DNA of 64,000 bases from Mycoplasmataceae bacterium (GTDB lineage Bacteria; Bacillota_I; Bacilli_A; Mycoplasmatales; Mycoplasmoidaceae), in assembly GCA_031255095.1 (NCBI GenBank), contig JAIRTE010000024.1, forward strand, positions 1 to 64,000, given 5' to 3'. The notes beneath the pieces were generated by a model. That model was not told the DNA's origin. It made no database searches and saw only the letters and a program-made list of their open reading frames with translations. The first letter of the stretch is position 1; each line of letters opens with the position of its first letter. Below, in pieces: positions 43,810 to 53,386 of the stretch. The position numbers and the translations under genes are program-made.

Positions 43810-44775
43810 ATGGCAATAGGTAATCAATATACCACTGGTTATGAAGTTTTAACACCAGAACAGCGTCTAGTTAAAAAAAATAATATAGAAAAAGTAATTT
43901 TTGATTCTTTGGTAGAAAATGATGTATTCACCTATATTTGGGGTAGTGAAGGTTTAGGTAAATCTTATTTAATTAATAATTATGCAACTAAGGCAAAAAT
44001 GAGTGTTTGTTCAATTACAGGACACAGAGATATGAAACCTGAAGATATTACTTTTAGAAAATCTGAATCAGGAAAATTAATCATGTCCGAATTATTTTAT
44101 TACATGCAAAAACCAAATACTATCATTATTATTGAAGAACTTTCAAAAATTCCTAATGAAGTTATGGCACGTTTAAATGCCTTTACTGCATTAGGAAATG
44201 GTGCTAGTGAAACTATTTTAGATGTTTCATCAGGAAAACCTAAACAAATCACTATTTCCCGTGCTAAAAATGTTAAATTTGTTGGTACAGGAAATGCTAA
44301 TTTAGGTATGCCTGGTGGTAATCAATATAACAATGTGCAAATGACTTCAGATATTTGTTCACGTATCCAACAAATACATATGCCTGATGAATGTTTTTTA
44401 CCAAAAATTCTTTCAATACTTTGTATTAATGATAAATATTTGGCACCATTAATTTCTGTTTGAGAACAAGTTTCTCGTGAACAGAGTAATGTTACTAATA
44501 ATGCTTCACCACGTTTGGCACAACAAATTATTCCAATGTTAATCAAAGGTGTGCCAAAACAAATAATTTATGAAACAATTATGTTAGACATGATGCCAAA
44601 TGATATGATTCAAGTTGATACATTTTTTGGTTATCAAGATTCATGTACAGGAGCATTACATAAATGAATTAGTGCTAAATTAGAAATTAAAAATCCTTCA
44701 CCTTTTCCTCTTACTTTACCAGAAGATCCTGAAGATTATTATGATCATTTAGAGGATAAGAATACTACTCTTTAA
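43810..44775 (+). CDS. AAA_5 (MoxR/dynein-type) ATPase, 321 aa
   Basis: Walker A is GSEGLGKSYL (about residues 46-55) and Walker B IIIIEELSKIP (about 115-125). VKFVGTGNANLG, the sensor 1 region, follows, then an arginine-finger-like ICSRIQQIHMP. The order matches MoxR/AAA_5 chaperone ATPases, which remodel partner complexes. The usual VWA-domain partner is not adjacent. TATAAT at 43796-43801 lies eight bases before the ATG. One or more TGA-Trp codons are read. Confidence 0.82.
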
Positions 44776-44843
44776 TAAATTCTTTTCACTACAATGCATT
44801 TTTTAATGTAATTAAAAAGCAGGCTAACTTATAATTTAAGTAT

Positions 44844-44918
44844 GGTGGGTTAGCCAAGTGGTAAGGTCCAAAGCTGCAACCTTTGTATTCGTCAGTTCAA
44901 ATCTGTCACCCACCTCCA
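44844..44918 (+). tRNA. tRNA-Cys (GCA)
   Basis: 75 bases with encoded CCA. Acceptor GGTGGGT/ACCCACC, anticodon loop CTGCAAC. The T-stem has one apparent T-T mismatch, tolerated in mollicute tRNAs. Confidence 0.92.
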
Positions 44919-44920
44919 AT

Positions 44921-44997
44921 GCACTCATAGCTCAACTGGATAGAGCACATGGCTACGAACCATGAGGTTGTGGATTCGATTTCTTCTGAGTGCGCCA
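44921..44997 (+). tRNA. tRNA-Arg (ACG)
   Basis: 77 bases with encoded CCA, two bases after tRNA-Cys. Acceptor GCACTCA/TGAGTGC, anticodon stem CATGG/CCATG around CTACGAA. The T-stem again shows a T-T mismatch. Probably cotranscribed with tRNA-Cys. Confidence 0.92.
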
Positions 44998-45010
44998 CAT
45001 AAAATAATTA

Positions 45011-46207
45011 TTACAATCAATCAAGTATGTTAATAATTTCAATACCATTATCTAATCTTTCTGTTTCGTTTTCAAAACAAATACATATTTTCCTATTTGA
45101 ATCTCTAATTGATGCTAAAACACCAATTTCACGGTCTCAATTACTGTTTTCTTCATTTTTAGGTACTAAATACTTTGTTACTTGAATATATGTAATTATT
45201 GAATCATTAATGCATATGAAATCTATTTGTTTGCCATTTTTATTTTTATATGTGTATACATACTCATATTTTTTTAATAAATCTAAATAAACTAAATTTT
45301 CTAATTTTCAGCCAAAATTTTTATTAAACCCATTCACCGAACCAATAATTCCTAAATCCAATGAATAATATTTAGAATTGGTTTTTAATAATCTTTTACC
45401 TTTAACATCATAATAATTAATTTCATTTATTACATTTGCATTGCACATTCATTTTATTTGTTGTTTAGTAGTGCGATAATTAACTTTTAATAATTTAGAA
45501 ATATTATTTAATGAAATTTCATTTCCTATTGTATCAAAAATATATTTAAATGTTTTTTCAAAACTATCTTTATCTTTAATTTTGTAACGCTTATAAACAT
45601 CTTTAAAAATTGCATCATTGATAATATTTCTTAGTAATAATTTCATTTCAGTAATATCATCATAAAATGGTATTATTTTTCCTAAACCACCAAATTCTAA
45701 ATATTTTTTAAAATCATTTTTGTCGAAATTTAGAATTTTATATTTTACTAAATCATTAAATGTTATTGGTAAAAGATTAATATTTATGTGTCTACCACTA
45801 AATCATGTTGATATATCAGTGCTTAATGTTTGTGAATTACTACCCGTAAGGTAAATATCAAAATTGATTTGATCATTTTCAAATAAAGTTTTGATTGATT
45901 TTTGTCAATCTTTTAATTCTTGTATCTCATCAATAATTAAAAAAATTTTGGTATTTTTATTTTTTGCTTTTTGGATAACTCCAATAGTAAAATTTTGTCA
46001 TGTTAATTTATCTAATAATAATCTATTATTGAAATCATAAGTTAAGATGTTTTCTTCAGTGGCGATATTATTAGTTTTGATAAATGATATAAATTGTTTA
46101 AGAACAGTAGTTTTACCACTACGTCGCAAACCTGTTATTATTTTAATATCTTTGATTTTACTATACCTTAATAATTTATCAATATATTCCTGTCGAATGA
46201 TTTCCAT
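45011..46207 (-). CDS. AAA ATPase with DUF4143 domain (copy 3)
   Basis: 398 residues. Walker A is ITGLRRSGKTT (about 24-34), Walker B IFLIIDEIQELKDW, the sensor IYLTGSNSQTLS and the arginine finger WFSGRH. A winged-helix-like middle (ISLNNISKLLKVNYRT) precedes the C-terminal domain with QIDFICINDSIITYIQV, a degraded nuclease core. The deleted remnant at 18330 is closest to this copy. Its stop lies 14 bases from the tRNA-Arg end, so the gene sits at a tRNA 3' flank, a common insertion position. Confidence 0.9.
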
Positions 46208-46323
46208 ACATAGTATTTATAATACAATATTTTTCCATTTTAGCAAAATATTGTAGTTAAAATTTCAAAATTAACATTATTCGTTGTACTACACGCGTAT
46301 ATGCACATACACACATGTAGAAA

Positions 46324-47901
46324 TTACATTTTATTAGCTTCAGGTATTTTCGGTAATCCAGGCATTCTAACAATATTACCTGTTAGAACAACAATAAAAT
46401 TTGCTCCATTTGAAATCACTATATCCTTAACATTGATATCAAATTCTTCAGTGATAGCTAATTTTTTATCATCATCAGTTAGTGATAATGGTGTTTTTGC
46501 CATGCAAATAAAATATTTTAAATCTTTATATTCTTCAATTTTTTTATTAGCAATTTCTGAATATACAACTCCTTTTGCACCATAACATCTAGTGCAAATT
46601 TTTTCAATCTTTGCTTTAATACTATCATTCATTTCATAAACAAAATTAATATCTTTTTTTGATTGCTCACACATTTGCACAACTTTATTAGCTAATTCTA
46701 CACCACCCTTTCCACCATTACTAAATGTATCATTGAAACAACAAGGAATGTTGTCTTTCTTTAAAGAATCAGCTAAAAATTCTAATTCATCTTTTAGTGA
46801 AATATCTAATTGTGTAATACTTACAATTAAATCAATACCAAATGATTTAATATTTTTGATATGTTGTTTAAGATTTTCTAAACCTATTTCTAATGCCTTT
46901 AAATTAGGTAATTTAAGATTATCTTTATCAACACCACCATGCATCTTCAAACTCCTTGTAGAAGCCACTAAAACAACACAATTTGGAACTAAATTTGTTT
47001 TTCGACAAACTATATCTAAAAATTTTTCAGCTCCTAAATCACTTCCAAAACCTGCTTCGGTTATTGTATATTCAGCTAAATTCATTGCGGTTAAAGTTGC
47101 AATTACAGAATTGCATCCATGTGCTATATTTGCAAATGGTCCTCCATGTACTACGCACATGTTAGACTCCAATGTTTGAACTATGTTTGGTTTTAATGCT
47201 AAATCAAGTATTTTAACAATGGCATTTGTGATACCTAAATCCTTAACATAAATTGGCTTATTAGAAGTGTTATAAGCAACAATAATGTTGTCTATTTTTT
47301 CCTTCAATTCATCTTTAGTTTGAACTAAACAAAAAATAGCCATCAATTCAGAGGCTACCGTGATATCAAATCCACTTTTGTATTTGATGTTTTTTTTAGA
47401 ATTTATAGTAATTTCAACTTCTCTTAAACTACGATCATTTACATCTAAAACCCTTTTCCAAACAATTTTATTTAAATCAATTTTTAATGAATTTCCTCAA
47501 TAAATATTGTTATCAATACAAGCAGATATTAAATTGTTTGCAGCTGTAATTGCATGCATATCACCAGTGAAATGGAAATTAATATCATCTTTGGGAACAA
47601 TTTGACTATTTCCGCCACCATTTGCACCACCTTTAACACCAAAAACAGGACCCATAGAAGGTTCTCTTAAAGCACCAATAGCATTTTTACCAATAAAATT
47701 TAATGAATCAACTAAACCAATTGTTGTAGTTGTTTTACCTTCTCCAGCAGGTGTTGGAGAAATAGCAGTAACTAAAATAAGTTTTTTATCTTTTGAGGGA
47801 ACTGAAATATTAGCATCAATTTTGCCAATATGCTCCCCAAAATGGTAAATTTGGTTTGCATTGATACCAAATTTTTTTGCAATTTCATCGATCGGTTTCA
47901 T
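46324..47901 (-). CDS. fhs: formate-tetrahydrofolate ligase
   Basis: 525 residues making 10-formyl-THF from formate, THF and ATP for one-carbon metabolism. The ATP-binding motif [13 protein letters not shown] is at about residues 48-60, then [18 protein letters not shown] and [27 protein letters not shown] and [13 protein letters not shown] follow. The start at 47901 ([12 protein letters not shown]) is the family start; an upstream Met at 47967 would add promoter-derived residues. Slightly shorter than the usual 555. Confidence 0.95.
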
Positions 47902-47946
47902 TTTTAAGTTAATATTATTATATTTAATAAGACATAATATATAAGT

Positions 47947-49362
47947 ATGGCTAATATTACTAAACAAAACAATAACTTTGCAGATTGATATACTGATGTT
48001 TGTTTAGGTGCTAAATTGTTTTCATATGGTAGCGTAAAAGGGACCATAAATTATCTACCTTATGGTTGAGCAATTTGAGAGAATATAAAAAGCATTATTG
48101 ATGCTAAACTTAAAGAAACTGGTTCAGAAAATGTTCAATTGCCAATTTTTATTAAAACAAGTGATTTTGCCAAAGAAAAAGAACATATTGAAGGTTTTGC
48201 ACCGGAAGCATTTTTAGTTAATAAAATTGGTTTGGAAACACTTTCAGATCCATTAATAGTTAGACCAACTTCTGAAGTATTATTTTCACAATTATTTCAG
48301 CAAGAAATTTTCAGTTATAAAAACCTGCCACTGAAATATAATCAATGAGTTTCAGTTTATAGAGCTGAAAAGAATACTAAACCATTTTTACGTGGTTGTG
48401 AATTCTTTTGACATGAATTACATGCAGTTTTTGACAATCAAGATGAATGTGAAAAATATGTATTAGAAATTCACAATCTGTACAATGACTTTTTAATTAA
48501 GCAATGTGCATTACCAATTTTAAGTGGTAAAAAAACAGAAAATGAAAAATTTGCTGGAGCAATTGACACATACACAAGAGAAGTTTTTTCAATTGATGGT
48601 CAATGTATTCAAACAGGTACTAGTCATTTTTTAGGTACTAGTTTTTCTGAAATGTATGATATTAAATTTCAGGCTAAAGATAATACTTTTAAACATCCAT
48701 ACTACATGTCTGCTGGTATTACAACAAGATTAATTGGTGATTTAATTGTTGTACATGGCGATGACAAAGGTATTGTTATGCCATTTGATATATCACCAAT
48801 ACAAATACAAATCTTAACTTTATTTGCTGATAAAGATCAACGTGTTTTAGCAAAAGCAAATGAAATAAAAGAATTATTAAATCAATATAGAGTTAATATT
48901 AATTCAAAAGATGAATCATTTGGGTTTAAAGCAAATGAATGAGAAATCAAAGGTATTCCATTTGCATTAGTAATTGGACCAAAAGATTTGGAACAAAACA
49001 CTTTAACCATCATTAGGCGTGACTTGGGTACTAAAACAATATGTAATTTGAACGATTTAAGCCCTACTATAGCTAATTTTAAAGTAGAATATTATAATAA
49101 CCTATACAACAAAGCAAATAAGCATTTAAATGACTCTATTGTTGAAATTAATAGTATTGATGAATTAGATACAGTTATTAAATCTGGGAAAATTGGTTTA
49201 GCATATTGGTGTGGTGAGGCAGAATTAGAAAAAACTATTAAAGAAAAAACTTCTGCAGCACCTAGATGTGTTAAAGAAGATAATTTAAATGATGATAATT
49301 TAAAATGCTTTTTAACTAATAAAAAAGCCAAACAAAGAATATATATTGCAAGAAGTTATTAG
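47947..49362 (+). CDS. proS: prolyl-tRNA synthetase (archaeal/eukaryotic type)
   Basis: 471 residues. Class II motifs are PLIVRPTSE (motif 2 region), [17 protein letters not shown] and [19 protein letters not shown] (motif 3). The anticodon-binding domain begins near [14 protein letters not shown], and the C-terminal zinc-like domain is shortened ([13 protein letters not shown]). It lacks the YbaK insertion, as in mycoplasmas. The start is TATG 47947 and is divergent from fhs across 45 bases. Confidence 0.95.
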
Positions 49363-49418
49363 TCAAATAATATATTTGAAGTCATGTTGACAAAAATTAA
49401 ACAAAAACAAATACTAAT

Positions 49419-49494
49419 TGGTGCCCTGCCCGCGACTCGAACGCGGGACCCCTTCATTAAAAGTGAAATGCTCTACCACTGAGCTAGCAGGACA
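49419..49494 (-). tRNA. tRNA-Lys (UUU)
   Basis: 76 bases with CCA encoded. Acceptor TGTCCTG/CAGGGCA, anticodon loop CTTTTAA, T-arm CCGCG TTCGAGT CGCGG. Confidence 0.95.
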
Positions 49495-49498
49495 AAAA

Positions 49499-49573
49499 TG
49501 GCTGGGTAGAATGGATTCGAACCATTGCGTGCGAGAATCAAAATCTCGTGCCTTACCACTTGGCTACAACCCA
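49499..49573 (-). tRNA. tRNA-Gln (UUG)
   Basis: 75 bases with CCA encoded. Acceptor TGGGTTG/CTACCCA region, anticodon loop ATTTTGAT containing TTG, T-arm ATGG TTCGAAT CCAT. Confidence 0.92.
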
Positions 49574-49576
49574 AAT

Positions 49577-49661
49577 TGGTGGGCAGGGACGGATTCGAAC
49601 CGCCGAAACCTAAGGTGCCTGATTTACAGTCAGGTGCGTTTAGCCACTTCGCTACCTACCC
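49577..49661 (-). tRNA. tRNA-Tyr (GUA)
   Basis: 85 bases with a long variable arm (class II), acceptor GGGTAGG/CCTGCCC, anticodon loop CTGTAAA, CCA encoded. First of the Tyr-Gln-Lys cluster. Confidence 0.95.
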
Positions 49662-49691
49662 AGTTTGTGGATAACATTAAAATTATAATAA

Positions 49692-50165
49692 TTACTTGTT
49701 AGAAATTTTAATAATTTTAACCTTATAGGGAGTTTCAACCCCCTGGATTAATACTTCATCACCTTCAGATTTGTTTAATAAAGATTTAGCAAATGGAGAA
49801 TGTAAAGAAATTTTGCCTTCAAGTGGAGAAGCTTCAAGTTCACCAACAATTTGATAAGTTTCTTGTTCTTTGTCACTGATATTTTCAATAACAACACTAC
49901 AACCAACTGAAATTGTATTGCTTGTTTTTTTATTGTTATCAATTAAAGCATAATTTGCTAAAATATATTCAATTTCAGTAATACGACCTTCAATAATACC
50001 TTGTTTATCTTTTGCAGCATCATAATCAGCATTTTCACTTAAATCACCTTGTGCTCTAGCATCTTGAATTGCAGTAATGATGTTTGGTCTTTCAACATTA
50101 ATTAACACTTCTAACTCTTTTTTAAGTTCTGCTAATTTTTCTTTAGAAATTAGAACTTTTTCCAT
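49692..50165 (-). CDS. greA: transcription elongation factor GreA
   Basis: 157 residues. The N-terminal coiled coil carries the acidic tip GDLSENADYDAAKDKQG, which enters the RNA polymerase secondary channel to rescue backtracked complexes. The C-terminal FKBP-like domain (YQIVGELEASPLEGKISLHS, SPFAKSLLNK) follows. Start Met at 50165 (MEKVLISKEKL) fits the family; a longer upstream frame is promoter sequence. Confidence 0.95.
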   Translation of the reverse strand: MEKVLISKEKLAELKKELEVLINVERPNIITAIQDARAQGDLSENADYDAAKDKQGIIEGRITEIEYILANYALIDNNKKTSNTISVGCSVVIENISDKEQETYQIVGELEASPLEGKISLHSPFAKSLLNKSEGDEVLIQGVETPYKVKIIKISNK

Positions 50166-50613
50166 ATCTATATATATTATAATAGAGTTATTGGTTTTTC
50201 TAATAGCAATAATTACTAATAAATCCATAATTGATTGAATAATGACCAAAAATACAAAGAATTTTTTTGTTTTAAAATAATATTCTAGATCTCAATTTTA
50301 AAATGCATTGCACTTAAAAATGATTTTACTTTTCATAACTTTGTTTGTAAATTATTGGTTTAATGGGACAAAAACAATAAAACACTGTTGATTATTTACA
50401 CATATTCTAAAACTAATGCTCGCAAAATATTACATTATTAATTTTACAATTTTATACATCTCAATGGAATATTTTGGCAATATTATTAACAGCATAAGCC
50501 CTACATTTTGTATGGAATGTATTAAAAATTTATAAATTATTATATTTTAAAACCAAAAATTTATAAATTCTATAAGTTTTTATACTATAGAAACTTTTTC
50601 ATATAATATTTTT
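50166..50613. other. intergenic region with a repeated promoter motif
   Basis: No gene seen in 448 bases between divergent greA and the ATPase gene. It contains AATGGGACAAAAACAAT and an AT-rich run with two exact copies of AAAAATTTATAAATT at 50524-50538 and 50555-50569, 31 bases apart. TATAAT at 50602-50607 ends six bases before the ATG at 50614. Confidence 0.45.
50524..50569 (+). promoter_or_regulatory. two direct repeats AAAAATTTATAAATT before the ATPase gene
   Basis: Identical 15-base copies start at 50524 and 50555, a spacing of 31 bases (about three helical turns), just upstream of the -10 box for the ATPase at 50614. They could be paired operator or activator sites. AT-richness makes chance possible. 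Confidence 0.35.
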
Positions 50614-51840
50614 ATGGAAGTAAAAAGAAGATATTATTTGAGTCAATTACAGCAATTAAAAACAGTTGATCTAATAAAAGTAATTACAGGAATTAGAAGA
50701 TGTGGTAAAACCACTCTTTTATTACAATTCATTGAAGAATTAAAAAAAGAATATAAACCAGAGCAAATTATTTATTTAAATTTTGATGATTTTGACAACA
50801 ATGATTTATTAAATGCAAAAAAATTAAGGATATTTTTGGATTCTAAAATTATTAAAAACAAACAAATGTTTTTATTTTGTGATGAAATCCAAAATGTTAT
50901 TGGATTCGAAGAATTAATACTAAGTTATTATTCAGTTAATAAAAATGTTGATATTTATTTAACTGGTTCTAATTCCCATATGATTTCAAACCAAATAGCA
51001 ACAAAATTTACAGGAAGGGAAATAAACATTAAGGTATTACCTTTAAGTTTTATGGAATTTTATGAATTACATAATGGTAATGAAAATAATAAATATGAAT
51101 TGTTTTGCAAATACAAAGAAACTGGAGGATTTCCAATAATCAATAATTTTTTAAATAATGATAATTTAATAAGTATCACAGTTAATGGAATTATTGACAC
51201 AATAATTAATCGAGATTTAATCCCACATTTTAAAATTAAAAATATTGCATTATTAAAAAAGATTTTAATTTTTTCAATGGAAAACATTGGTAATAGTTTT
51301 TCAGCCATTAATGTCGTTAACTATTTAAAAAATAATGGTGTAGAAAACACTACTGTTAAAACAATAGAATTTTATCTTAAAGCTTTGCAAGATTGTTTTT
51401 TACAGATAAAAATTGAACGACTTGACATAAAAGGTTATAAAACATTAAAGACCTTGTATAAAATTTATGCAATTGATTTAAAATTAAGAAATTTGATATG
51501 TCATAAAAATGCCGAATTAGATAGGGGCAAACAATTAGAAAACATAGTACTGTTAAATCTTTATACCAAATACAATCAAATAAATGTTGGTACATATTAT
51601 TTCAATAATAATAATGAAAAGACTTTATTATTAGAATGTGATTTTGTTTGTAAAAACAATGATGACATAGTTTATATTCAAGTTTGTGAAGATATTTATA
51701 ATCAAACAACATTCGATAGAGAAATGCAAATATTACAAAAGATTAATAATGGAAGAAGAATTTTATTGAATAACAATAGAGTCAATAAAATTTCTAATGG
51801 TATAGAAATAATTGATATTGTTGATTTTCTTCTAAAGTAA
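50614..51840 (+). CDS. AAA ATPase with DUF4143 domain (copy 4)
   Basis: 408 residues. Walker A VITGIRRCGKTTLL (about 23-36), Walker B MFLFCDEIQNV, sensor IYLTGSNSHMIS, arginine finger FTGREINIKVLPLSF. A winged-helix middle (FSAINVVNYLKNNG) and a C-terminal nuclease-like core follow, with CDFVCKNNDDIVYIQV, again lacking Glu-x-Lys. It has no TGA-Trp codons, unlike its neighbours, which may reflect composition or recent arrival. Closest by eye to the copy at 2731. Confidence 0.9.
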   Translation: MEVKRRYYLSQLQQLKTVDLIKVITGIRRCGKTTLLLQFIEELKKEYKPEQIIYLNFDDFDNNDLLNAKKLRIFLDSKIIKNKQMFLFCDEIQNVIGFEELILSYYSVNKNVDIYLTGSNSHMISNQIATKFTGREINIKVLPLSFMEFYELHNGNENNKYELFCKYKETGGFPIINNFLNNDNLISITVNGIIDTIINRDLIPHFKIKNIALLKKILIFSMENIGNSFSAINVVNYLKNNGVENTTVKTIEFYLKALQDCFLQIKIERLDIKGYKTLKTLYKIYAIDLKLRNLICHKNAELDRGKQLENIVLLNLYTKYNQINVGTYYFNNNNEKTLLLECDFVCKNNDDIVYIQVCEDIYNQTTFDREMQILQKINNGRRILLNNNRVNKISNGIEIIDIVDFLLK

Positions 51841-51876
51841 ATTAAATATTTACTTTTATCTTCAATATAGTGAAAA

Positions 51877-52140
51877 CTATGCTGCTTGTTTAGTTTCCAT
51901 AAATTTTTTCCAAATACCTTCTTTTTTAAGGATAGTTAAAACAGTTTCACTTGGTTGAGCACCTAATGATAATGTTTTAATTGTTTTTTCAGCATCAATA
52001 ATGTATTTATCAGTTGCAGGATCTAAACGACCTAATAATTCTAAATATTCACCATCACGTTTTTTTTGTGAAGAAATAGCAACAATTTTGTATAAAGGTT
52101 TTTTATGTCTTCCACACAAAGCTAATCTAATTTTAACCAT
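51877..52140 (-). CDS. rpsP: 30S ribosomal protein S16
   Basis: 87 residues with the family start VKIRLALCGRHKKPLYKIV and core LELLGRLDPAT and LSLGAQPSETV. It stabilises 16S rRNA. The usual rimM and trmD neighbours are absent here. Confidence 0.95.
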   Translation of the reverse strand: MVKIRLALCGRHKKPLYKIVAISSQKKRDGEYLELLGRLDPATDKYIIDAEKTIKTLSLGAQPSETVLTILKKEGIWKKFMETKQAA

Positions 52141-52170
52141 AAAATATAATATTATTATAACTGAATATTA

Positions 52171-53370
52171 ATGGCTGATAGTTCCTCATTTACACTTTTT
52201 GGGATCATTTCTTTTGTTATTGTGGTACTAACTTGTATAGGAATTGTTTGTTTTTATCCAAAATTTCATAAATTTTATACTAAAAATAAACACATTGCTG
52301 TTCCAATAATTTTTTCATATGCTGTTTTTGTGGCAATTATTCTTTTATTTGGTCGATACATTTATGCATGAATTGATTTAATATCATATGGTATGAATGA
52401 TATTATAAAAATTGATCATAATGGTTTTGTAATGTACCAAAATAAATATGTATCTTTGGATAATAGCAAAATATTTTTTGTTGATACTCCAGCTGTTAAA
52501 TGAAATGAAATTTTCGAAAATAACGGTGCAATTAAAAAAAATATTTTAGGATTAGACAATATTCCTTTATATAACCATATTTTTGCATCAGGTGCAGATG
52601 CAATAAATTTTAAAACAGATGATAATCCATATGGAATTTTACAAGCAGGTTATCATGGCGAACATTTAAGTGATGCTTTTTCTTTAGATTTATGTCCAGT
52701 TACTGCAATGTTATTACCTGTTCTAATTTGTTATGATATTAAAAAGAATACTAAACTTAGTTTAGGTATTGCTCCTTGAGCATTATTTGGTGGTCTCTTA
52801 TCAATATTTGGTGCAACAATGAGTGATTTTCAAAATGGTATGGAATCAACTAATTTTAAAACAGCAAGTGAATTTTTAGAATTTATTACAATTGGTTACC
52901 CATTTGATCGATTATTTTATTTTATGCATTTCAGTATGGTTGTTAGCGGTACAGTATCTTTATTAATGTTCAGAATTAGATACAAATGAACATTATTAAT
53001 TTCTGCATTATATTTCCCAATGATAATCATATATGCTCAAATTATTGGTGGTATTGGTGGTGTTGAAAAACATATGTCAGGGTCTGTATTATTAGATTAT
53101 GTAAGTACTTCTCAATTAGGTAAAGGACAATTTGGTGCAGTTGGTGATGTTTTAGGTCTACCTGTAACAGTTAATGATCCTAAAATATATTTAGTAATAT
53201 TTATTGGTATTAGTTTAGTATATATTTGTATTTTTTTATTTGTAACTATTTTCTGGTCATTCCAAAATGCAAAAAAACTAAATAAAAAATTTAAAAATTT
53301 CATTCCCATCTTTATTGATGCAAAAGATGGATATATTTATACAAAGATTAATCGATACATTAACATATAA
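52171..53370 (+). CDS. multi-pass membrane protein, 399 aa
   Basis: Seven or more hydrophobic segments: GIISFVIVVLTCIGIVCF, IIFSYAVFVAIILLFG, a middle group around LCPVTAMLLPVLICYD and APWALFGGLLSIFGATM, then YFMHFSMVVSGTVSLLM, LLISALYFPMIIIYAQIIG, and IFIGISLVYICIFLFVTIF. A polar loop of about 90 residues lies after the second helix. The Gly-rich and Pro-rich core suggests a transporter or a prolipoprotein-processing type enzyme, but no signature is recognised. It diverges from rpsP across a 30-base AT-rich promoter. Confidence 0.78.
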
Positions 53371-53386
53371 ATAATATAACAATTAC

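Noticed and set aside
47902-47967. Longer FTHFS start at an upstream Met
   Set aside because: The added residues translate promoter-like AT-rich sequence and the family begins at MKPIDE.
50166-50249. N-terminal extension of GreA
   Set aside because: The extension crosses a clear AT-rich promoter and the family begins at MEKVLIS.
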